A stretch of 5,123 nt of DNA from Candidatus Hydrogenedentota bacterium. Its GTDB lineage: Bacteria > Hydrogenedentota > Hydrogenedentia > Hydrogenedentiales > CAITNO01. The position numbers and the translations under genes are program-made. Shown here piece after piece: positions 1 through 5,123 of this stretch (the stretch's first letter is position 1; each line of letters begins with the position of its first letter). The stretch is taken from positions 1 to 5,123 of the forward strand of contig CAIXUF010000149.1 of assembly GCA_903922535.1 (NCBI GenBank), in the 5' to 3' direction. Under the pieces are notes generated by a model. The model worked only from the letters and a program-made list of their open reading frames with translations, was not told the DNA's origin and did not search any database.

Positions 1-1
1 C

Positions 2-604
2 AAGAACCTCGACTTCTGCGTGGACCTGGGCATCCCCGGCATCCGCGTGGACTGCGTCCAGCCGCCGACCATCTTCGAGGAGGTGGACGAGGACACGGCC
101 CGCAAACGCGTGGTGTCCACCTGGCAACGCTGCGCCGCCGAGGCGGCCGACAAGGGCGTGTATGTCACCTGGGAGTTCGAGCCGGGCTTCGCGTTCAACA
201 AGCCGTCGGACATCTTCCGCATCCTCGACGAAGTGAACAGCGACAACTTCGGCGTGCAGTTCGACACCTGTCACGCGCACATGGTTGCAGCGGTCGGCGC
301 GCGCCAGCCTGGCAAGAAGGAAACGCTGCCCGGAGGTGAACTCGAACTGGCGCAGAAGCTGCGCGGCAAGATTAACCACCTGCACCTGATAGACTCGGAT
401 GGCACGCTGCACGGCGACGAGACGAGCACGCACGCGCCTTTTGGGGAGGGCGTTATCAACTTCGATGAGTTGATTCCCGAACTGAACAAGGCGGGCGTGC
501 CGCACAACTGGTGGACCATTGACCTGTGCTTCTGGCCCGATGCATGGGCGGTGACGGAGCACTGCAAGAAGGCGATTGACGTGCTTAACCAAAAATACGG
601 GTGA
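2..604 (+). CDS. Sugar phosphate isomerase/epimerase (TIM barrel), 5'-truncated by window edge
   Basis: Only the C-terminal 200 residues are visible; the frame is open back to base 2, so the true start lies outside the window. The GTG at 20 is an internal valine, not a start. The sequence fits the xylose-isomerase-like / AP endonuclease 2 superfamily. Numbering from the first visible codon, a WEFEPG strand end carries candidate metal ligands E58/E60, FDTCHAH carries D88 and H91, NHLHLID carries H126 and H128, and FGEG is followed by a WWTIDLCFWPDAW segment with D174 where many relatives place the last acidic ligand. Family members isomerise or epimerise sugars, keto-sugars or inositol derivatives in the cytoplasm using a divalent metal. 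The exact substrate cannot be read from the sequence. A Gfo/Idh/MocA oxidoreductase follows 83 bp downstream on the same strand, a pairing common in polyol and sugar catabolic operons, so joint action is likely but inferred. Confidence 0.9.
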   Translation, partial: KNLDFCVDLGIPGIRVDCVQPPTIFEEVDEDTARKRVVSTWQRCAAEAADKGVYVTWEFEPGFAFNKPSDIFRILDEVNSDNFGVQFDTCHAHMVAAVGARQPGKKETLPGGELELAQKLRGKINHLHLIDSDGTLHGDETSTHAPFGEGVINFDELIPELNKAGVPHNWWTIDLCFWPDAWAVTEHCKKAIDVLNQKYG

Positions 605-628
605 GCCGGAATGGACCCCACAACGTAG

Positions 629-647
629 ACGCGGCATCTTGCCGCGT
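629..647. repeat. Perfect 7-bp inverted repeat (hairpin) between two co-directional genes
   Basis: ACGCGGC at 629-635 pairs perfectly with GCCGCGT at 641-647 around the 5-nt loop ATCTT. It is followed by TTCTT-like sequence, too poor in T for a confident intrinsic terminator. A direct repeat of AACGGCC follows at 654-660 and 662-668. The hairpin lies 40 bp before the oxidoreductase start, so it could modulate read-through or stabilise the mRNA, or be a copy of a short dispersed palindrome. The pairing is seen; the role is inference. Confidence 0.45.
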
Positions 648-687
648 TCTTGGAACGGCCTAACGGCCCGAAAAAGGGAGAAGAGAG

Positions 688-1839
688 ATGGCCAAGAAGA
701 AGCTCAACATAGGTCTCATGGGTTGCGGATTCATGGGCCGCACGCATTCGAATGCGTACTGCAAAGTCGGCAAGTTCTTCGACCTCGGATACGAGCCTGT
801 CCTGAAGGCGGCTTGCGCGCGGCCGGAAGACGAGCAGAAGCTTATCCCGTTCGCCGAGAACTGGGGCTGGCAGAGCACCGAAACCGACTGGCGCAAGATG
901 GTCGAGCGCGACGATCTCGACGTGATTGACATCGTCGCCCCGAACAACACGCACCATGACATCGTCGTGGCCGCGGCCAAGGCGGGCAAGATCGTGCTGT
1001 GCGAGAAGCCGCTCGCGATGAACGGCGCGCAGGCCCTCGAAATGGTCGAGGCCGTCGAGAAGGCGGGCGTGGCGAACATGGCGTGGTTCAACTACCGCCG
1101 CGTGCCCGCCATCACGCTGGCCAAGCAGTTGATCGACGAGGGGCGGCTGGGCCGCATCTTCCACTACCGCGCCAAGTATCTCCAGGACTGGACCATCAGC
1201 GCCGACGTCCCGCAGGGCGGCCAGACGCTGTGGCGTCTTGACGCGGCCGTCGCGGGCAGCGGCGTCACGGGCGACCTCCTCGCCCATTCCATTGACACGG
1301 CGGTCTGGCTCATAGGCGGCGTGGACAAGGTCACCGCCATGACAGAGACGTTCATCAAGGAACGCGCATTGCAGGACGATCCGAACGTGCGCAAGCCGGT
1401 GCTCATCGACGACGCCTGCGCCTTTCTCGCGCGGTTCAAAAACGGGGCGCTGGCCACCTTCGAGTCCACCCGCTACGCCCGCGGACGCAAGAACCAGAAC
1501 ACCTTCGAAATCAACGGCGAGAAGGGGTCGGTCTGCTTCGATCTCGAAGACCCGCACCAGCTCCAGTACTACGACCACGAAGATGCTGCGCATGTGGTTG
1601 GCTGGCGCACGATTCTGGTGACCGATTCCCACCATCCCTACATGAAGCACTGGTGGGTGCCCGGTTGCACCATCGGCTACGAGCACACCTTCGTCCACGC
1701 GCTGGCCGACTTCCTGACAGGCCTGGAAACGGGCGTGATCACCACGCCGACTTTCCGCGACGGGATGGAGACGCAGCGGATCTGCGACGCGGTACTGAAA
1801 TCGGCAAAGACCGAGGTGTGGGAGAAGGTTGAAGGATAA
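688..1839 (+). CDS. Gfo/Idh/MocA family NAD(P)-dependent oxidoreductase
   Basis: This complete 383-aa protein has the usual family length. The N-terminal Rossmann fold opens with the dinucleotide-binding motif G12-C-G14-F-M-G17 after strand LNIGLM. It continues with [11 protein letters not shown] (about 79-90) and the family signature EKP at 106-108 within [10 protein letters not shown], where the Lys is part of the catalytic site. The C-terminal alpha/beta substrate domain contains GDLLAHSID (195-203), with D196, H200 and D203 matching the family's D-x3-H-x2-D substrate and catalytic segment. No signal peptide is visible, so it is probably cytoplasmic. Members oxidise or reduce sugars, inositols or keto-glycosides; the substrate here is not determinable. 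The start is supported by GGGAG at 676-680, seven bases before ATG. It probably shares a transcript with the upstream isomerase and ends at the hairpin terminator beginning at 1899. Confidence 0.95.
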   Translation: MAKKKLNIGLMGCGFMGRTHSNAYCKVGKFFDLGYEPVLKAACARPEDEQKLIPFAENWGWQSTETDWRKMVERDDLDVIDIVAPNNTHHDIVVAAAKAGKIVLCEKPLAMNGAQALEMVEAVEKAGVANMAWFNYRRVPAITLAKQLIDEGRLGRIFHYRAKYLQDWTISADVPQGGQTLWRLDAAVAGSGVTGDLLAHSIDTAVWLIGGVDKVTAMTETFIKERALQDDPNVRKPVLIDDACAFLARFKNGALATFESTRYARGRKNQNTFEINGEKGSVCFDLEDPHQLQYYDHEDAAHVVGWRTILVTDSHHPYMKHWWVPGCTIGYEHTFVHALADFLTGLETGVITTPTFRDGMETQRICDAVLKSAKTEVWEKVEG

Positions 1840-1862
1840 AGGGCAAAGGCCGAAGGACAAAG
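1831..1862 (+). repeat. Short purine-rich direct repeat across the oxidoreductase stop codon
   Basis: GAAGGATAAAG at 1831-1841 recurs as GAAGGACAAAG at 1852-1862 (10 of 11 identical, 21 bp apart), with AAAGGGCAAAGG between. The first copy contains the TAA stop of the oxidoreductase. This is low-complexity purine-rich sequence and may be chance or a small slippage duplication. No function is claimed. Confidence 0.35.
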
Positions 1863-1898
1863 TTTGAAATAGGAATACCCTTCGAATCGCGACTGACG

Positions 1899-1934
1899 CG
1901 GCGCGGGAGAGCGATAACTTTCCCGCGCCGTTTT
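1899..1934 (+). terminator. Rho-independent terminator after the oxidoreductase gene
   Basis: CGGCGCGGGA (1899-1908) pairs perfectly with TCCCGCGCCG (1921-1930). A G-T wobble and an A-T pair can lengthen the stem to 12, leaving the 8-nt loop GCGATAAC. The stem runs directly into TTTTCTATGTTGTTG, a T-rich tail on the plus strand. It lies 60 bp after the stop codon and closes the isomerase-oxidoreductase unit. It should also insulate the opposite-strand toxin gene ending at 2047. Confidence 0.88.
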
Positions 1935-2046
1935 CTATGTTGTTGTCGGTGAAGGACGGAAGAATATGACCAATTGCATTTGATTGGGAAATAACCGCAG
2001 GGACAGGAACCGCTACCAGCCCCGGAGGAGGGAGTTGACGGCAGAC

Positions 2047-2400
2047 TTATTTCGGCGCCGCCAATCCTTTTTCGATGGTTCGCAACTCCGGCAAAAGGGC
2101 TGGCAAATCTTCGACAGCCGTTTTCCAGACTACGCCTATGTCAATGTCGTAGTAGGCATGGACGATGCGATTGCGCATGCCAATTATGTCCACCCACGGA
2201 ACCCGCGGGTTGGATTCGCGGAGTTCATTCGACAAGCGACTGGATGCTTCACCGACGATTCCAATGCACCGCACAACGGAATGCTGCAAGGGCCGGCTGT
2301 TTTCGAATTCGGTCGAGGAAAGTCCCCACACATAACCCATGGCTTCCTCGGCCGCCTCGATCATGTGCCGCAGGCGCGTCAGGTCGTCGTTAAGCGGCAT
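2047..2400 (-). CDS. hepT: HepT-like RNase toxin (DUF86) of a MntA-HepT toxin-antitoxin pair
   Basis: The 117-aa protein is of normal HepT length. It is predicted largely helical and carries IVGEASSRLS (about 48-57) and the diagnostic R-x4-H-x-Y motif at R76, H81 and Y83 (RNRIVHAYYDID), followed by VWKTAVEDLP. In characterised HepT proteins this motif is the HEPN ribonuclease active site, and the Tyr is the residue that the partner MntA nucleotidyltransferase modifies with AMP to neutralise the toxin. All motif residues are present, so the toxin looks potentially active. Its ATG overlaps the end of the upstream nucleotidyltransferase gene by 11 bases (ATGCCGCTTAA), a normal arrangement implying translational coupling. 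No strong ribosome binding site of its own is visible. The odd point is that the partner antitoxin looks damaged, so this gene may be silenced, tolerated or controlled from elsewhere. The family call is firm; toxicity is inference. Confidence 0.9.
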   Translation of the reverse strand: MPLNDDLTRLRHMIEAAEEAMGYVWGLSSTEFENSRPLQHSVVRCIGIVGEASSRLSNELRESNPRVPWVDIIGMRNRIVHAYYDIDIGVVWKTAVEDLPALLPELRTIEKGLAAPK

Positions 2401-2647
2401 ATTGCACGACCGCCGTATTCATGACTTCGTCCCGGAAATAGCGACTCAAGTCGTTGGGGGTTCGCATGTCGACTTTCCGACCCACAATACCCGAGAGTTC
2501 GCGTTCCATGCCGCACAGACGGATCATCCCCGGGAGGTGTGCAGGATCAAATTCCACAAGCACATCCACATCGCTTTCTTCGGTAAAACTGCGAAGGAAA
2601 GGTTGGTGTTCATTGCGCAGACCACCGCCCAGGTGAATGCAGAACAT
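2390..2647 (-). pseudogene. mntA: MntA-like minimal nucleotidyltransferase antitoxin, N-terminus and GS motif lost
   Basis: The downstream two-thirds is clearly a minimal nucleotidyltransferase of the MntA family: TEESDVDVLVEFDP with the metal-binding Asp pair DVD (codons near 2564-2572), then GRKVDMRTPNDLSRYFRDEV with the third Asp, and a C-terminal YAA. Such proteins are usually about 95-100 aa and need the motif GS-x10-D-x-D. In this frame the two residues exactly ten before DVD are His-Gln, not Gly-Ser, and the preceding residues do not resemble the family. The frame stays open up to an ATG at 2731, but the stretch above 2660 is translated repeat DNA, so ATG 2647 was used as the outer limit of plausible gene remnant. 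A second frame at the lesion reads LSFAVL, resembling the lost LSLFGSVL strand, which points to small deletions and a frameshift. It could instead be an assembly error, or a divergent inactive protein that still binds HepT. Confidence 0.65.
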
Positions 2648-2660
2648 GCGCGCCTGCGCG

Positions 2661-2872
2661 GGTTCCCGGAGGGAACAAATGTGAATAGCCGGAGGTAAAA
2701 CCTCCGGTATGCGGCCAGGAGCGCGCCCCAACCCCGTAAGCGGGTTGAATGTGAAGGGCTGCAGGTTTGGCGCGTGTCCACATTCAACCCCAAGGGGTTG
2801 CAGAACGGGGTGTGCTTGCCGTCTGACCGGAGGTTTTACCTCCGGCTATTCACATTGGTCCCTGCGGGACCT
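2661..2872. repeat. Composite palindromic interspersed repeat (MITE/BIME-like), about 212 bp
   Basis: The outer arms are a perfect 31-bp inverted repeat (2678-2708 and 2826-2856), continuing imperfectly outward to 2661 and 2872. Each arm contains its own hairpin, CCGGAGGTAAAACCTCCGG (2689-2707 and its complement at 2827-2845). Each is flanked outside by a second small palindrome: GTTCCC-GGA-GGGAAC on the left, and GGTCCC-TGC-GGGACC on the right. An inner inverted repeat is nested between them. No transposase or other protein is encoded inside; open frames across it are translations of repeat DNA. This is the design of a non-autonomous mobile element or of a paired REP-type cassette. Whether it is repeated elsewhere in the genome cannot be seen from one window, but the structure makes it likely. 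It abuts the damaged 5' side of the minimal nucleotidyltransferase gene. Confidence 0.82.
2742..2790. repeat. Inner inverted repeat nested in the composite element
   Basis: GGGTTGAATGTG at 2742-2753 is a perfect reverse complement of CACATTCAACCC at 2779-2790. Each copy adjoins a small hairpin: CCCG-TAAG-CGGG at 2733-2744 on the left, and CAACCCC-AA-GGGGTTG at 2785-2800 on the right. The core AATGTGAA also occurs in the left outer arm (2678-2685), and its complement TTCACATT in the right outer arm (2849-2856). The element thus looks built from several related modules of the form 'palindrome plus AATGTG', arranged head to head. Confidence 0.75.
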
Positions 2873-3089
2873 GAGGCCGCAACCCGCCTATATGAACGGT
2901 TGGATTGTCTCGCTGCCCAGCGCGCGCAGGTTACGGCGATACACGGCCCAGAGGAACGCACTTCATGCCAGTCCCATCTCGGAAGAGATATGATCGTTAT
3001 CCGGCAGTGAAGGTTTGTCCCATATCCGCGGCTGCTCAGTCTGGTGTATGATCCATTCTGTCCCAGACAACAGGAAAGCCATTCACACC
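2873..3089. other. Intergenic leader between the repeat and the phosphoesterase gene
   Basis: No convincing gene is seen in these 217 bp. A frame reaching from 3015 into the phosphoesterase lacks a ribosome binding site and lies upstream of a clear signal peptide start. TATGAT occurs at 2989-2994 and at 3047-3052, both usable as -10 boxes, but neither has a good TTGACA-like partner 16-18 bp upstream. The promoter of the phosphoesterase gene is therefore probably here but not pinpointed. Confidence 0.4.
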
Positions 3090-4904
3090 ATGATGAAACC
3101 CGTACGCTTTTTCTTTATGGCAACTGTCACGGCCGCCCTGACACTCGCCGCAACCAACGTCTTCGCCGCCACCGCCCTCGACAAGGCGCTGGCGCAATTC
3201 AAGGCCGGTCCCCCGATATGCGCCGACTCCTTTGACTTCGTCGTTATCGGCGACAACCAGAACTATGTGCCGACGGACCAGCCGGAGTGCTACAAGCAGA
3301 TGCTGCGGGAGTTTAACATTCTGCAGCCGTCGTTTGTGATTGACGTGGGCGATCTGATCCTGGGCGGGTCGTCGGACAGTTTGCCGCCGCAATGGGAGGC
3401 TTTCGAGCGGATCACGGGCGTGCTGAAGGCGCCGTTCCTGCCGGTGGTCGGCAATCACGATATCAGCGACGAGGCGTCGGAGAAGCTGTGGATGCAGCAC
3501 ATGGGGCCGACGCGCTATGCGGTTCGCTATGGGAACAGCCTGTTCATCGCGCTCGACACGGAGGAGGTGGGCGCGCTGGACCGGATACCGGACCCGCAGG
3601 TGGAGTGGCTGAAGGAGCAGTTGAAGGCGGCGGGGGATGCGAAGAACATCTTCCTGTTCCTGCACCAGCCGCTGTTTTCCGACACGGACGAACTGGGCAA
3701 GCCCAAGGACTGGGCGCCGCACTGGGACAACGTGGAGGCGGCGATTAAGGGCTATCCCGTGCGGGCGGTCTTTGCGGGGCATGTCCACGTGTACCGGGAC
3801 TGCGGCGTGCGTGACGGGGTTCACTATGTCATCAGCGGCGGGGCCGGGGTGGGCAGCGGCGGCGCGACGGAGGAGGAGGGCAACTTCAACCATTACCTGC
3901 TGGTGCGCGTGCGGAACGATCAGGTGGGCTGGTCCGTGATCAAGCAGGGCAACGTGCTGCCCGACGATGTGGTGACGGGCAAGCGCATGGCGGAGATGTA
4001 TGCCGTGCACCACGACTTGGTGTCCTGTGAGGAAGTGGACGTGCCCTACGGCGCGCCGCTTGACCGGGATGTGACAGTGACCGTTCAGAATCCGCACGAC
4101 AAGCCTTTTGACGGCAGGCTTTCCTGGGAGATCGTGCCGGGGTGGGCGGTGACGCCGCCGGGGGCGGACTACACGGCCCCGGCCAGGGGCAGCGTGCCGG
4201 TGACGTTTCACATCGCCGCCAAGGACCCCGCGGTGGTGCGTTTTCCCGTGCCCAAGTATTTCACCGTCTACAAAATCACCGAGTACGGGCCGCCGGTGGT
4301 CGTGTCGGTTGATCTCCCGCTGACGCCGACGATGGAGGTGGTGCGCGCGCCCGGCGACATCAATATAGACGCCGATCTGTCCGAGTGGGCCGGTGCCAAG
4401 TGGGCGCCCCTGCCCTACCCCTCGACGGGCTTTGACGCTTCCAAGACGGACGACCTTTCGAGCCGCATGTCGCTGATGTGGGACGACCAGTATCTCTACT
4501 TCGCTACCGAGACGACCGACAACGAGCATGTGCAGCCGTACATGGGCGACACGGTTTGGGCGGCGGACAATGTCGAGTTCTTCATCGACGACTGGCACTG
4601 GGGCTTCACGCTCACCAAGAACGGCCCCGAAACCTTCCTCTACGAGGGCGTCGGCGAATCAGCCGAGACGGTGAACACGGACGTGAAACTGGCGGTGCGC
4701 CGCGACGGTGTGATCACCCGCTACGAGGCGGCCATTCCTGCGCGGCTGATGCGCCCGGCCCTGATGAGGCCGGGCACGGAGTGCCGCGTGTGCATGATCA
4801 TGAACGACCTGGACAAGACAGGCGAGCGCCACTGGCTCGAACTCATGCCCGGCGCGGGCCTCGACAACGCCCGCGTGCGCAAGATTCGCGTGACGCTGAA
4901 GTAA
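3090..4904 (+). CDS. Secreted calcineurin-like metallophosphoesterase with C-terminal CBM9-like domain
   Basis: The start at 3090 (or 3093, paired ATGs) is chosen because it opens a Sec signal peptide: basic KPVR, a hydrophobic stretch and cleavage after VFA at about residue 26. AGGAA at 3072-3076 can serve as ribosome binding site. An in-frame extension to 3015 would bury the signal behind 25 unlikely residues. The mature protein begins with a two-metal phosphoesterase domain (about 45-290): FVVIGDNQ (D55), VIDVGDLI (D88), GNHD (N122, H123), FLFLHQP (H192) and FAGHVHVYR (H231, H233). Gln57 takes the place of the usual His of the first D-x-H motif. A beta-sandwich segment (about 310-415, with WEIVPGWAVTPPG) resembles NEW3/Ig-like linkers. 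It is followed by a CBM9/DOMON-like region (about 425-604: INIDADLSEW, MWDDQYLYFATETTD, DNVEFFID). The protein is 604 aa and exported to the periplasm or cell surface, probably hydrolysing a phosphoester while docked on a glycan. The substrate is unknown. Confidence 0.9.
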   Translation: MMKPVRFFFMATVTAALTLAATNVFAATALDKALAQFKAGPPICADSFDFVVIGDNQNYVPTDQPECYKQMLREFNILQPSFVIDVGDLILGGSSDSLPPQWEAFERITGVLKAPFLPVVGNHDISDEASEKLWMQHMGPTRYAVRYGNSLFIALDTEEVGALDRIPDPQVEWLKEQLKAAGDAKNIFLFLHQPLFSDTDELGKPKDWAPHWDNVEAAIKGYPVRAVFAGHVHVYRDCGVRDGVHYVISGGAGVGSGGATEEEGNFNHYLLVRVRNDQVGWSVIKQGNVLPDDVVTGKRMAEMYAVHHDLVSCEEVDVPYGAPLDRDVTVTVQNPHDKPFDGRLSWEIVPGWAVTPPGADYTAPARGSVPVTFHIAAKDPAVVRFPVPKYFTVYKITEYGPPVVVSVDLPLTPTMEVVRAPGDINIDADLSEWAGAKWAPLPYPSTGFDASKTDDLSSRMSLMWDDQYLYFATETTDNEHVQPYMGDTVWAADNVEFFIDDWHWGFTLTKNGPETFLYEGVGESAETVNTDVKLAVRRDGVITRYEAAIPARLMRPALMRPGTECRVCMIMNDLDKTGERHWLELMPGAGLDNARVRKIRVTLK

Positions 4905-4957
4905 TTCGCGTCGTCGGCACCTCTGCTCCATCGCGGCCGTTGTCGGGCGCTATGCCG

Positions 4958-5122
4958 TCACGCGCCTTGGAAGTCGAAAAGGTGCATGAATGACGCGGTC
5001 AGCTTGTCCACCGGCGGCACGCCGGGATACTTGAGGAAATCGACGTGGCCGTCCATGTAGAGCACGTTCGACCCGCCGGGGATGTGGTTGAACTTGGACG
5101 TTATGACGGACACGTTGTCCCA
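4958..5122 (-). CDS. C-terminus of a prepilin-type H-x-DG (DUF1559-like) protein, truncated by window edge
   Basis: The minus strand is open from the window edge to a TGA at 4958-4960, giving 54 residues with no start in the window. It reads FNHIPGGSNVLYMDGHVDFL followed by KYPGVPPV. This is the typical ending of prepilin-like proteins of the DUF1559 / H-X9-DG class, which are numerous in Planctomycetota, Lentisphaerota and related phyla and carry an N-terminal prepilin cleavage site (out of view here). The His and the Asp-Gly are ten residues apart, not nine. Such proteins are thought to be membrane-anchored pseudopilins exported through a type II secretion or type IV pilus-like route; their function is poorly known. 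The gene converges on the phosphoesterase gene across a 53-bp gap without a recognisable terminator. Confidence 0.85.
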   Translation of the reverse strand, partial: WDNVSVITSKFNHIPGGSNVLYMDGHVDFLKYPGVPPVDKLTASFMHLFDFQGA

Positions 5123-5123
5123 C

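Noticed and set aside
271..1860. Long open frame of 529 codons on the minus strand across the isomerase and oxidoreductase genes
   Set aside because: It is antisense to two well-supported genes, Arg/His/Val-rich without any recognisable domain, and typical of GC-rich shadow frames.
2661..2872. CRISPR-like array or attachment site reading of the repeated hairpins
   Set aside because: The repeats are inverted, not direct, there are no regularly sized spacers, and no cas, integrase or tRNA sequence is nearby.
2888..2961. Minus-strand fragment reading AFLWAVYRRNLRALGSE, coding-like in flavour
   Set aside because: Only about 25 codons, bounded by an in-frame TGA and a TAG, with no start or ribosome binding site; it may be a gene remnant but cannot be supported.
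2709..3010. Plus-strand open frames (from 2709 and 2774) across the right half of the palindromic element
   Set aside because: The translated FYLRLFTLVPAGP segment is mirrored by FYLRLFTFVPSG on the minus strand from the left arm, showing it is merely translated repeat DNA.
2989..3052. TATGAT boxes at 2989 and 3047 as promoter -10 elements for the phosphoesterase gene
   Set aside because: Neither has a recognisable -35 box at proper spacing; a six-base match alone is too weak to annotate as a promoter.
3036..4598. 520-codon minus-strand open frame opposite the phosphoesterase
   Set aside because: Its composition is dominated by Arg, His, Val and Leu, with no motif. The opposite strand carries all metallophosphoesterase signatures in order.
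4887..4964. 9-bp inverted repeat CGCGTGACG (4887-4895) / CGTCACGCG (4956-4964) around the convergent gap, considered as a bidirectional terminator
   Set aside because: The 60-nt spacing is long, both arms lie in or at the coding ends, and there is no T-tract on either strand.

Overview
The window is GC-rich bacterial DNA carrying the ends or whole of five protein-coding loci and one dispersed repeat. The gene content suggests a Planctomycetota-, Lentisphaerota- or Hydrogenedentota-like bacterium, probably environmental. The pointers are a sugar phosphate isomerase/epimerase beside a Gfo/Idh/MocA oxidoreductase, a secreted phosphoesterase with a CBM9-like tail, a prepilin-like protein with a C-terminal H-x-DG tail, and a hairpin-rich interspersed repeat. 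This placement is inference from gene style; no marker gene is present.

Left part (1-1934, plus strand): the C-terminal 200 residues of a TIM-barrel sugar phosphate isomerase/epimerase, an 83-bp gap with a small perfect hairpin, then a complete 383-aa Gfo/Idh/MocA dehydrogenase with a good ribosome binding site. A strong intrinsic terminator at 1899-1934 closes the unit. The two genes probably form a carbohydrate or polyol catabolic operon.

Middle part (2047-2872, mostly minus strand): a HepT-type RNase toxin gene, complete with its R-x4-H-x-Y motif, overlapped by 11 bp by the tail of its MntA-type minimal nucleotidyltransferase partner. The partner keeps its DVD and third-Asp motifs, but its N-terminus and the Gly-Ser of the GS-x10-D-x-D motif are missing. 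Immediately upstream of it lies a composite palindromic repeat of about 212 bp (31-bp perfect outer inverted arms, 12-bp perfect inner arms, several small hairpins). The toxin-antitoxin pair therefore looks decayed on the antitoxin side, with the repeat sitting where its 5' end and promoter should be.

Right part (3090-5122): a complete 604-aa exported calcineurin-like metallophosphoesterase with a beta-sandwich linker and a CBM9-like C-terminal domain. Converging on it from the right edge is the last 54 residues of a prepilin-type H-x-DG protein on the minus strand, not listed among start-to-stop ORFs because its start lies outside the window.

Gene-free stretches: 1840-2046 holds a short purine-rich direct repeat and the terminator. 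2648-3089 holds the composite repeat and about 217 bp of leader in which I see nothing firm. 4905-4957 is a short convergent gap without an obvious terminator.
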